Shown in pieces: positions 1 to 10,077 of a DNA stretch of 64,000 bases. The notes under the pieces were generated by a model that did not search any database, was not told where the DNA came from, and saw only the letters and a list, made by a program, of their open reading frames with translations. The position numbers and the translations under genes were made by a program. Origin of the DNA: Phoenix dactylifera (lineage: Eukaryota > Streptophyta > Magnoliopsida > Arecales > Arecaceae); contig NC_052397.1 of the NCBI RefSeq assembly GCF_009389715.1, positions 17,060,129 to 17,124,128 of the forward strand. Direction: 5' to 3'. Position 1 is the stretch's first letter, and the number at the start of each line of letters is the position of its first letter.

Positions 1-479
1 GCTCGACCAACCTCGATGGTCGACGGCGGCAAGCAAGGGCCGACGACGAGGGAAAACAGAAAGAGGTTTTTCCTATTTCGAGCAGTTTTTCGGTGATTCG
101 CCATCCAATTCGAGGCCAATCGTCCTACAACAAAAGAAGAGAGAAAGGAAGAAGAAAGAGGAGTGCTTATCTCGGTCCGGTGAGGGTTCCGGCGACTCCT
201 TCTGGCGACAAGGCGAGGGAGAAGGTCGAAGGAAGGGCTCGAAATTGATGGCTTAATCTTGGGAAAATTCGATGGACAAATGGAAAGGAATCTTAAATAA
301 CTAATCCCATGCCTTATTCGGTCAATCTCCGGATCACGATAAACTCCCGATTCATTGTGATCGAGGAGTACAAGACTCTAGCTGGAGTCTTCTTTCTGGT
401 GCCCTCACGTGTGATGCATGTGAGGCCCTAGTTAGGTGGTTGGGCCGGTCAAGTGGACCTGGCCTAGTCTAGGGTCTCA
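1..479 (-). mobile_element. Ty3/gypsy chromovirus 3' LTR, truncated by the window start
   Basis: Read on the minus strand, a purine tract (AGGGGGGATA, about 480-490) comes directly before TGAGACCCTA, which is how a 3' LTR begins. Just upstream of the tract is a TTTCGTGGACGA-like stretch (about 499-512), a sequence I associate with the end of chromovirus pol genes. The LTR runs off the left edge of the window, so its length and target-site duplication cannot be seen. The lineage (Tekay/Reina-like) is inferred from that pol end and tract only. Confidence 0.6.
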
Positions 480-880
480 TATCCCCCCTAAAAAAAATCG
501 TCCACGAAATTTTCTTTTCTTGCACTTTTAAAAGTTTGAGGATGATAGTATTATTTCGATGATTAACACAACCATTGAGAGAATATCAAATTAATAATAT
601 AGTTTAACGTAATACATCACTAATGAATATGACACCCTCGATACATTCATGATATATTAAGAGAATGAGATCAAGACGTCTTCTAATGATTAACAACGAG
701 ATAAAATTTGTAGTAGAAAAGGGATAGAGAACTCTTAATTCTAATTCAGCAAAGTTTCAAGTGAAATATACTCTTAAGGGCAAAACAGTGATTTTCAATG
801 TTAAGGGTATGTAGCTCTATCGTGGCATACGCTCAAAATTGCTTTGAATATATTTCATTGATTAAATGAATTAGTCTAAC
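480..880. other. AT-rich spacer, probably decayed retroelement
   Basis: No open frame or clear repeat is visible. The first 30 bases hold the polypurine tract and pol end of the neighbouring chromovirus on the minus strand. The rest is AT-rich and may be decayed internal sequence of that element or the left edge of the next LTR. Confidence 0.4.
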
Positions 881-884
881 CTTA

Positions 885-1480
885 AGATGCAGGAAAGTGT
901 GGATTGAGTCGACCCCAAGCTAAGTGGAGTCGACCCTGGCACACCATGGAATCATCTGACATACCCCTGCAAGAATGGCACAGATGAACAGTAAGTGGAG
1001 TCGACCCCATGTATCTTTGAGTCGACCCAAGGAGAGGAGCCGACCCCAAAGAACCTTGAGCCGACCCCAGTTTCAAGCCTCAAGAAAATAACTCTCTGAA
1101 ATTTACTGAGAGGGTCGACCCCAAGTTTTCTTGAGCCAACCCCAGATGGAGCCGACCCTTGGAACACTTGAGTCGACCCCAATGGAGCCGACCTCAACTA
1201 TACATGAGTCGACCCTAAGGATTTATGCTCAAAAATCACGTCTCTGGAGCTTGAGTCGACCCCACTGTAGCTTGGGTCGACCCCAAGAAAGGTTGAATCG
1301 ACCCCAGTGAAAACAACCAAAAATGCAAGGTTCTGTGGTTCCTAAGAAGGCCGACCCCACTATAGCAGGAGTCGACCCCAGTGAAGTTTGAGTCAACCCC
1401 AGTGTGAGTCGGGTCGACCCTAAGTCCAATGAATAGTAAGTTGAGTCGACCCGAGAAAAGTTTGGGTCGACCCCAGCACG
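885..1480 (+). repeat. Dispersed array of about 21 GAGTCGACCCCA-like motifs
   Basis: By eye, about 21 copies of a 10-12 base motif (GAGTCGACCCCA, with GAGCCGACC and GGGTCGACC variants) are scattered at irregular spacings of about 14-55 bases. The sequence between them is not repeated. The array lies in the putative U3 of the copia LTR. Irregular spacing with a conserved core resembles a set of protein-binding sites more than a slipped microsatellite. Confidence 0.8.
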
Positions 1481-1592
1481 GACAAGGGCATAACGGCTAG
1501 TTCTGTAGAAGTACTTTTTGACTTCCCAACGGCTAGCAACGACTAGTTTTTCAAATCTAACCAATGGGGAGTGACCAATAGAGGTGGGAAAG

Positions 1593-1599
1593 TATTTAA
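1593..1599 (+). promoter_or_regulatory. TATA-like box of the copia 5' LTR
   Basis: TATTTAA lies between the GTCGACCCC array and the presumed R-U5 part of the LTR, about 680 bases before the LTR end. Its position suits an LTR promoter. No direct evidence of a start site is available. Confidence 0.4.
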
Positions 1600-2280
1600 A
1601 GTGACACTATTCATTAGAGAAAGCATCTTTTGCCAAAAAATCAATAGCATATTCAAGAGAAAGCAAGTCCAAGTGTTCTTCATTAAGGTTCTTCATTCAA
1701 GTCTCGAAAAGGAAGTGGTTGAGCAATCTGAGTGTGCATTCAACAGCTCCACCAACCTATTGTGAAGTGAAGCAACCTTAGCAAAGAAGAGGAGAGGATC
1801 CTCAAAGCAATAACTATTTTTCTCCTCTCTTCTATTAGTGTAAAATTGTTATATTTGCTCTTCTAGGAGTTTCAAACTCTTTCTTCTTTATTACTTCGTA
1901 AGATTTGTTGGTGAGCCCGTAAAACCAACGGTGAAGGTTTGTTGGTGAGTCCACAAAACCAACATAGATTTTTGGTGATCCCGGAAAAACCAAAGTGCAA
2001 AGATTTTTGGATTGTGAGCCCGGAAAAACAATCCAACTGTAATTCGCGGAATTATAGTGAATTTCCAAGAGAACGCTTGAAGAGTGGACGTAGGTGCTTA
2101 GGAGAGCACCGAACCACTATACTTCTTGTGTGTTTGTATTGTGTATTGTTCTAACTTCACTACACGCACTCAATTAATATTAACTAAACCACTCACTCAT
2201 CAATTGATTTAATTAAAAGATTGAAAAATTTAGAAAAATCAATTCAACCCCTCTCTTGGCTTGTCACCTTGGGCAACAAG

Positions 2281-2292
2281 TGGTATCAGAGC
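2281..2292 (+). other. Primer binding site (tRNA-iMet type)
   Basis: TGGTATCAGAGC is the standard plant LTR-retrotransposon primer site, complementary to the 3' end of initiator-methionine tRNA. It fixes the right end of the 5' LTR at 2278 and shows the element is on the plus strand. Confidence 0.9.
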
Positions 2293-2342
2293 AAGGCGCT
2301 CTCATAGTATTTGTTGATCTCACAATCAAGAGTCAAAGATCA

Positions 2343-4049
2343 TGACAACCCAAGTAGGATGTTCTATAAGCGAGAGGCAATCTACAAACAGACCTTCTCT
2401 ATTTAATGGCACTAATTACACATATTGGAAAGCTAGGATGAGGATATTTATTCAAGCTCTAGATTATAACTTGTGGAATATCATAACTAGAGGACCACAC
2501 ACACCCACAATAGTATAAAGGGCATAATCATTCCTAAGCTAGAAATGGATTGGAATGATAGTGATAGAAGACTAGCACAATTAAATGCTAAAGCAATTAA
2601 TGTACTTTACTGCTCTCTAGATGCAAATGAATTTAATAGAATATCTACATGCATCTCCGTGAAAGAAATTTGGGATAAACTAGAGGTCACACATGAAGAA
2701 ACTAATCAGGTTAAAGAGTCAAAAATAAATATATTAGTGCATAGGTTGAATTGTTTAAAATGGAATCAACAGTGTCCATAACTGAAATGTTCACTCGATT
2801 TACAGAAATCTTAAATGGACTAAAGAGTTTAGGAAAGTCTTATACTAACTCTAAACTAGTGCGAAAAATTCTCAGGTCACTACCAAGAGTTTGGGAGGCT
2901 AAAGTAACAGCAATTCAAGAAGAAAAGGACCTCAATACACTACAATTGGAAGAACTTCTAGGATCACTCATGATCCATGAGTTGACCATGAAGCAAAATT
3001 CAGAAGAGGATGTCAAGAAAAAGAAGACCATTGCCTTGAAGTCTACGACTCCAAAACAGAAAATTGAATTAGAGGAGTCTGATGATGAGGAGGAATATGA
3101 TGAAAAAGAAATGGCTATGCTCGCAAGAAAATTCAGAAAATTTATGTGAGGGAAGAAGAAATTTCTTAAAAGGAAGCCCTTCCTCAAAGGTAGCTCGAGC
3201 AAGGAAAAGGGAAAGGACAAGAAAAAGAAAAAGAAATGCCAATTTACTATGAATGTAACAAGCCCGGGCATTTCAAGATAGACTGCCCGAAATTGAAATG
3301 GATGGCAAGAAAGCTTAAAAAGAGGAAGCTCATGGCTGAATGGAGTGAAAGTGAGGAGTCGAGTTTGGAAGAGGAAGATCAACAAGAGACGGCCCAAATT
3401 TGCTATATGGCAAATGACGATGAGGTAGATTCTGAACTTGAATGTGATTTTACAGTAAAAGAATTACATGATGCATTTTTAGAACTTATGAAAGAACACA
3501 AGAAGCTAATCAATAAAAATAAAGTTCTAAAAGATGAAAATCAATTTTTTATCAAAGAAAAGTTGAAACTATCTAATGACTATAAAACATTAAGTAGGAA
3601 GTTCACTAATGAAACTAAAAGTCTAATTATTAAAAATTTCAAGCTAAAAGAAGCAGAAAAATACAAATCGTTAGTGGACAAGTTTACACTTAGCTCAACT
3701 AAATTAAATATAATTCTTTATAGTCAAAAAGCTGTATATGATAAAGCAAGATTAGGATATAAAATAAATAGGAAGCAAAAATACTTAAAGAATATATTTG
3801 TGAAAGCCAAAAATGAAAATATAACTTGTCATTGCTGCAATAAAGTAGGACACAAAGCATATGAATATAATTTCAGAAAGTTCAACTATAACAAATTGAG
3901 GGAAAAGAGTAAGCTAAAATCCAAAAAAATTTGGGTTTCAAAAGGAACATCAAGTACTAACCCTAAAGGACCCAACATAGCTACACTGCATGGACCCGTA
4001 TGTCTAAAGACCATGTATACGTGCAGTCAAACTACAATAACCTCACTGT
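2343..4049 (+). pseudogene. gag: Copia (SIRE-like) gag, broken
   Basis: Capsid/nucleocapsid protein of a Ty1/copia element. The ATG at 2343 opens a DUF4219-like start (FNGTNYTYWKARM). An in-frame TAA follows near 2514, then a UBN2-type gag region (2545-3149) with a frameshift near 2750 and a stop near 3147. A CCHC zinc knuckle (YECNKPGHFKIDCP) is encoded at about 3245-3290. A charged, coiled-coil-like region follows, and then a second, degenerate knuckle (CHCCNKVGHKAYEYN) near 3827. This long gag with a C-terminal coiled region fits the SIRE/Maximus lineage. The last codons are probably not gag: the sequence changes character near 3960-4000, where the oppositely oriented copia LTR appears to begin. 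Confidence 0.8.
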
Positions 4050-4525
4050 GAGTAGCCAAAGCACCGCAGGTCAAAGGACCAGTCACACTACTGCAACATC
4101 AAGCAAGTCACTGACGAGTAGATAGATATCCAAGTGACTTCTTGTCTTGGTCATGCTCAGTACCCTTGTTCTTAACAAGCACCTGCACTATTACTTCAGT
4201 GTCGCCACACCGTGGACTCGAGTCTCGTCCATCCATAAGGAAAGCAATGTGTGCACTGATCTCATTGGATCGATCACCATCCTCGTGATGATCTATTGAT
4301 CAGGAGCATTCAGAATTTAATCACCAATGATGTATGGCTCAAATTCTTAACTCTTAAGAATATGCATTATCATCTTATTAATTCTTGGATGATTCATAGA
4401 CATATAAACAATATGAATAAAAAAGATGCCTTTTATTTATTCAATAATAAATAGTCAAGTATAAAATTATGTCCTAGAATTAACAATGTGTCAGCCAGAT
4501 TGGCTTCTAGGGCATACATCTAACA
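4000..4525 (-). mobile_element. 3' LTR of the second Ty1/copia element
   Basis: On the minus strand the polypurine tract AAGTGGGAGAT is followed directly by TGTTAGATGTATGCCCTAG, a classic copia 3' LTR start. This places the right border at 4525. The distal end of the LTR lies near 3960-4000, inside the gag of the SIRE-like element, but the exact junction cannot be fixed by eye. The LTR is AT-rich and non-coding. Confidence 0.75.
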
Positions 4526-7500
4526 ATCTCCCACTTGCACTAAAGCCAATTAGTCATATGTCTAAGTCCCATCTTCTCAAGGTGGGCTTCAGTTTTTTGC
4601 TGACTCAGCTGCTTAGTGAATAGGTCTGCCATGTTGTCCGCGGAGTCTACTCTCTGCACCTCGACATACTTCTTCTCAACATAGTCGCGTATGAGGTGGA
4701 AGCGCCGCTCTATATGCTTGGACTTCTGATGAGACCTTGGCTCCTTAGCAAGAGCTATGGCGCCATTATTATCGCAGTAGAGTGTTATGGCATCTGATGT
4801 CATCACGTCCAATTCTGCAATGAATTTCTTGAACCAAAAGCCTTTTTTTAGCAGCTTCAGAGGCGGCGATGTATTCAGCTTCCATAGTAGAATCAGCAAT
4901 GATCGGTTGTTTAGAACTTTTCCAATTCACCGTACCACCATTGCACAAGAACACATATTCAGATGTAGACTTTCTATCATCGATATCAGTCATGAAGTCT
5001 GAATCTATGTACCCTTCTACCTTTAACTCTGATGTTCCTCCAAAGACCAAGAATAAATCTTTAGTTCTTCTCAAGTACTTAAGAATATTCTTCACAGCTG
5101 TCCAATAGTCTTCACCTGGATTCGACTGATATCTGCTTGTGACACTCACAGCAAGGGCTATATCAGGTCGTGTACACAGCATGGCATACATGAGGCTCCC
5201 TATTGCCGATGCATAAGGGATCTTGCTCATGCGTTGAATCTCTTCAGATGTGTTGGGGCACATCTTCTTGGAGAGATGAATTCCATGCCTTAGGGGCAAG
5301 AGACCCCTTTTAGAGTTTTCCATGCTGAACCTTTTCAGCACTTCCTCTATGTACATCTTCTGTAATAGGCCAAGCATCCTTTTAAATCTATCTCTATAGA
5401 CCTTTATCCCCAAAATATAGGATGCTTCCCCAAGGTCTTTCATGGAGAATTCTTTTGACAACCAGACCTTGACCGAGGTTAGCATGGAAATATCATTTCC
5501 TATCAAGAGAATGTCGTCCACGTACAATACAAGAAATACAACAGCACTCCTACTAACCTTCTTGTAAACACACGGTTCCTCTTCGTTCTTGATGAAATCA
5601 AACATTTTGATTGCATCATTGAAACGAGTGTTCCAACTCCGAGATGCTTGCTTTAGTCCATAAATGGACCTTTGCAGCTTGCAGACCTTGTGATCTCCAT
5701 CATTGGAAGTAAAACCCAATGGCTGTTCCATATAGATATCTTCATCAAGATATCCATTCAGAAAAGCAGTTTTTACATCCATCTGCCAAATTTCATAATC
5801 ATAAAATGCTGCAATGGCAAGCAGTGTACGGATGGATTTTAGCATGGCTACAGATGAAAAGGTCTCCTGATAGTCAATGCCTTCGCGCTGACTATACCCT
5901 TTCGCCACCAGCCTTGCCTTATAGGTTTCTACCTTTCCATCCGAATCTATCTTCCTTTTGTTGATCCATTTGCATCCAATAGGTACAATACCTTCTGGTG
6001 GATCCACTAAAGTCCAAACTTGGTTGGAATGCATGGAGTCTAACTCTGACTTCATAGCTTCCAACTATTACTCGAAATCGATATCTGATATCGCCTCATT
6101 GTAGGTTTTGAGATCCTCTATGTGTTCCCTATCTCCCATGAGGAACATTTTCTTAGTATCCTCTTCAAGCATACCTAAATATCTATCAGGAGGATGGGAG
6201 ACCCTACTAGATCTGCGAGGTGAAGGAACAACGTGTACTGGCTCTGTATGAATGGGTTCTATAGGATCCATGACTCGTTGCTTTTCTGAGACTTTCTCTT
6301 CAAGCTCAATTTTTCTCCCACTGCCTCTATCAAGGATAAACTGTTTTTCCAAGAAGATGGCATGTCAGCTCATAAAAATATTGTGATCCTCTGAGACGTA
6401 AAAATTGTATCCTAATGACTCTTTAGGATATCCTATAAAACGAGCACTTATGGTCCTAGCCTCTAGCTTGTCCACCTATAGTCGTTTGACGTGGGCCAGA
6501 CATCCCCAAATCTTGAGATGACCAACACTTGATTTTTTACCATGCAATATCTCATACGGTGTGGTAGGAACGGATTTAGAGGGAACTCTATTCAGTAGAT
6601 ATACTGCGGTAAGTAAGGCATCTTTCCAAAGAAATATAGGTAAATCAGTGAAACTCATCATGGATCGGACCATATCCAATAGAGTCTGATTTCTCCTCTC
6701 TGACACCCCATTGAGTTGAGGTATACCCGAACGAGTCCATTGTGAGACTATGCCATTCTCTTTGAGATAGTTCCGGAATTCTCCACTAAGGTATTCTCCT
6801 CCTCGATCTGATCGAAGAGCCTTAAGGGATTTTTCAGTTTGTTTTTCTACTTCATTTCTGAACTCTTTGAACTTTTCAAAAGATTCAGATTTGTGTCTCA
6901 TAAGATACACATATCCATACCGTGAATAATCATCGGTAAAGGTAATAAAGTACGAATAATATCCCCTAGCTAGCACATCGAATGGGCCACATACATCTGT
7001 ATGTACCAGGGTAAGTATTTCAATGATCCTCTCCCCATGTCCTACAACGGGCAATCTAGCCATTTTTTCTTGAAGACAGGACTCGCAAACTGGATATGAC
7101 TCGGAAGTCAATGAGGCGAGAAGTCCATCTTTATCCATTTTGTTCATTCTGTCCTCTCCAATATGGCCAAGCCTGAGGTGCCACAAATACTTCTGGTTTA
7201 TCTCATCCCTGGATCTCTTGGATCCTTTGGCACTCACTTCTTGCTCAGACACATTTATAGATACATCCATATGCAAATGATAGAGACTGTCAATCATAAA
7301 ACCATGTGCGACTATTTTATTTCTGAAATAAATAGAACAACAGTCTTTGTCAAATGTAAAAACATGACCTTCCTGTGCTAGACATGAAACAGAAATCAAA
7401 TTTCTGCTAGCGACAGGTACATAATAACAATCTCTAAGTAATAAACTAAAACCAGACGATAGTCGCAGAGGGTAGGTACCCACAGCCACAGCAACAACTT

Positions 7501-8502
7501 TTGCCCCGTTGCCAATCCTAAGGGTTACCGCACCTTCCGCCAGCCTTCTACTTTCCTTTAGATCCTGCATAGTAGTGCACAAGTGACACTAGAACCAGAA
7601 TCTATAACCCAACTAGAAGTAGAAGAAACCGTTAGGTTAGTTTCAATTACGAGCAAGTCTATACCTTCTGAAGGTGTGTCAGCCTTCTTGTTCTTCAGGC
7701 TCTCGAGATGTGAAGGACAGTTCCTCTTCTAGTGGCCGTTGACATTGCAGTGGAAATATTTTTCTTTGTCATTCGCCTTTTTTTTTTGAACTTCCTTCTT
7801 TGGCTTCTTGTCTTTCTTCTGCTTCTTTGCAGGTTTCTTTTTCTTCCAAGTAGACTTTCTCTTGAAACTAGAAGTCAACTCAGCAGCAAGGACATTGCCC
7901 CTTGAACTTTTCAAGGCTCCCTCAGCAGTTACCAACATGTTTAACAGTTCAGTCTTAGTGCATTCAATCTTATTCATGTGGTAGTTTACTATAAACTGTC
8001 CAAATGAATCAGAAAGGGATTGAAGGATCAGATCTACTTGCAATTCCTTGTGCATGTTCATACCGAGCTTCTCAAGCTCCTCCAGGTCCTTAATCATAAT
8101 CAGACCGTGATCATGGGCAGACTACCCCTCGCGCATCTTTGCTTTGAAGAGCCTCTTGGACACTTCAAAACGAGCTGTGCGACTTTGCTCACCATACAAC
8201 TCTTGCAGGTGTGCTAGTATGTCCCTAGCAGTCTTCATATTCTCATGCTGGCATTGGAGTTCATTGGACATGGATGCCATGATGTAGCACTTGATCCTAA
8301 TGTCATCGTCTGTCCCCTTTTCATGCGTCGTACGCTGATCAGCGGTCAGACATGCTGGTAATGTGGGGATATCATTATCGAGCACATAGCCTATTTTCTC
8401 ACAACTTAGAATAATTTTGAGATTTCTAAGCCAGTCTCTGTAATTGGTACCGGTCAATCGGTTGGTCTCAAGAATACGGGTCAAAGGGTTTGAAGCTGAC
8501 AT
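4526..8502 (-). pseudogene. gag-pol: Ty1/copia gag-pol polyprotein, decayed
   Basis: Domains run in copia order on the minus strand. Gag spans 8502-7729 (start MSASNPLTRILE, GTNYRDWLRNLKI), with a stop after KMREG near 8122. GAG-pre-integrase with HHCC zinc binding ([17 protein letters not shown]) and the integrase core ([30 protein letters not shown]) follow at 7582-6476. RT carries YVDDILLIG (6064-4900). RNase H carries MEAEYIAASEAAKK and a C-terminal KHIERRFHLIRDYV. Breaks: in-frame stops near 6479, 6364 and 6066-6070, and a frameshift at an A7 run near 4847. Most of the polyprotein is still readable, so the insertion looks fairly recent. TAR/Tork-like lineage is a guess from the gag start. 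Confidence 0.9.
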
Positions 8503-8824
8503 TATGATCTGCAGAGAGTAAAGATTCTAGTTAGACTTTTGTACTTGATCCTAATCTGTTCTAGGATCTTTTAGAACAAATGTACCTCCCACTATTTTCT
8601 CAAATTTCTCACACTCCCCTGAAAATGGAAAACCTACACGACTAGAATTTCTAGTGGGTACTGCGGTCCCACCGATTTACATGCCACCTCACCTAACAGT
8701 TATTCGTGACACATAAATAGATGAGTGTACAACTCTAGTACAATGCTTCTCAAGCATGTTGCAATGCTACTTGGTCTCTAAGTCATGAAGACCTCACCTA
8801 ACAGTTATTGGTCCCATTCCTTAG
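8503..8824 (-). mobile_element. Leader region of the second copia element, 5' LTR missing
   Basis: This lies upstream of the copia gag ATG on the minus strand. It has no long frame. It contains a direct repeat of CCTCACCTAACAGTTATT (about 8688 and 8795). I found no tRNA primer site and no copy of the 3' LTR, so the 5' end of the copia element seems to have been replaced or interrupted by the Tat element that starts near 8825. Confidence 0.5.
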
Positions 8825-9051
8825 TGTTGCTAGAGGTCCAAACCGAGAACGATTGGCACAGCGGTGTGAATGGGGTTCCCTTGGAATTACTTCGGTTGCG
8901 CTCCGCCTTCCGCCGGGTGACCTGCAAGCAAGCCTCGCACCACCACCGGGGTAGTGGGGGCCCTCCGACGATCAAGTTAGGGGAGATCGAAGGAGAAGAA
9001 GAGGTAGCAGGTAAGATAATACTCTGGAAAATCTTGCTTACCCTCCCCCTT

Positions 9052-9083
9052 CCCCCCCAGCCCCATATATATCAGGCTGGGGG
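9052..9083. repeat. Hairpin around a TATATATA core in the Tat LTR
   Basis: CCCCCCAGCC and GGCTGGGGGG form a 10-bp perfect stem around a 12-base loop that contains ATATATAT. The TATA-like core can be read on both strands. It sits where the LTR promoter is expected. Confidence 0.7.
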
Positions 9084-9317
9084 GTTTTTCTGGGGATTGG
9101 TCATCGTGTGGCACGATGGGGTTGCCACTGACGTGGCCGTTACAGGGCATCGTGGGGCAGCGCTGGGTACGGCCATGGCAGGGCGTAGTGGAGCTCCGCT
9201 TTGTACGGCTGTTACAGGGGATCGTGGGGCAGCGCCGGATTCGGCAGTTGCAGGGAGTAGTGGAGCAGGGGGCCGCGGCGTGCCTCAGGGGAACAGTCTG
9301 TTGTTGTCAAGAGATTG

Positions 9318-9490
9318 CCGACCCGAGGTCGGATTGCTGGATCAAGGGGCAACCGACTCGGGGTCGGACTGCGGAGCCGAAGATATCCGACCCGAGGTCG
9401 GATTGCTGGATCAAGGGGCAGCCGACTCGGGGTCGGGCTGCGGAGCCGAAGATATCCGACCCGAGGTCGGATTGCTGGATCAAGGGGCAG
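9318..9490. repeat. 69-bp tandem repeat, about 2.5 copies
   Basis: Units begin with CCGACCCGAGGTCGG near 9318, 9387 and 9456. Each unit also holds CGACTCGGGGTCGG, so short inverted repeats recur within the array. Because 69 is a multiple of three, open frames run through the array on both strands. These are side effects and not genes. Confidence 0.85.
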
Positions 9491-9809
9491 CCGTAGTCTT
9501 CCTGGGCGCGCGTGCCGGTCACGTGGGGCATGGTGGCTAAGTTCCTCCGTAACAGTAGCCCCCCACTTCCGAGCCTGGAACCAGGAGGGGAACGGGTAAA
9601 GGGAGTGATGCTTCGAGATTGCCGCCATCCCTCGGAAAGGCGCGCGCGCTCCGAGCTCCCCGCCTTCTTTATGGCGTATGGCGGTTGTCGCTGATCTGGC
9701 AGTCTGCAGATTTCGGCGGACATCCTTCCTTAACGGCGTCAATTCGCCTTTGGGGCGCGAACGATCCTTCGGCAGCCAGGCGTCCTCTGGCGTCACCCGC
9801 CTTTCCGCC

Positions 9810-9816
9810 TATTTAA
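9810..9816 (+). promoter_or_regulatory. TATA-like box of the antisense accessory gene
   Basis: TATTTAA lies about 260 bases before the accessory gene's ATG, and a plausible 5'-UTR intron (9950-10075) lies between them. It is on the plus strand, opposite to the host retroelement. Confidence 0.5.
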
Positions 9817-10077
9817 CCGGGGGCCCTCCCCGTCCGCTTTTCTCTCCGCAGGCATCCTCGAGTTTCTCCCTTGTGCTGCTGCCGTTGCTGTCGGACTGTT
9901 CGTTCGCTCCTCTTTTGACGCTCTCGGAGCCGTTCTTCCTTCCCTTCCGGTGAGTTGCCCCATTCCTCAATTTAGGGCTCTCCGTACTTTCTCCTTTCGT
10001 ATTAGTGTACCCCAGTCGTTCCGGTCCCTTCTCCCCTCTTGACCCCGTCCTGACCGTAGATTCTCTGGCCGTTAGGG

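Larger units (their letters stand above)
881..2278 (+). mobile_element. 5' LTR of a SIRE-like Ty1/copia retrotransposon
   Basis: The right border is well defined: the LTR ends in GGGCAACA, and a two-base spacer then leads to the primer binding site TGGTATCAGAGC at 2281-2292, which matches the 3' end of plant initiator-methionine tRNA. A TATTTAA box near 1593 fits the start of R. The upstream part (U3) is filled with a dispersed GTCGACCCC motif. The left border is uncertain: a TG at 889 is one option, but the LTR could start earlier. No matching 3' LTR was seen in the window, so the element has lost its downstream half. Confidence 0.65.
8825..9540 (-). mobile_element. 3' LTR region of the Tat-type Ty3/gypsy element
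   Basis: On the minus strand, ACTTGATCGTCGGAGGGCCC and GCAGGTCACCCGGCGGA read like the R-U5 part of Tat-lineage plant LTRs. A TATATAT box sits near 9065-9072. The likely LTR end is CTAGCAACA at about 8825. The upstream border is not fixed; it may lie past the tandem repeats at 9318-9490. The orientation agrees with the gag-pol at 14875-19637, which makes this the 3' LTR. No matching 5' LTR is in the window. Confidence 0.55.

Noticed and set aside
9116..9599. Several overlapping long frames on both strands, up to 251 codons
   Set aside because: They pass through GC-rich LTR sequence and the 69-bp repeat, which is a multiple of three; the peptides are simple repeats.
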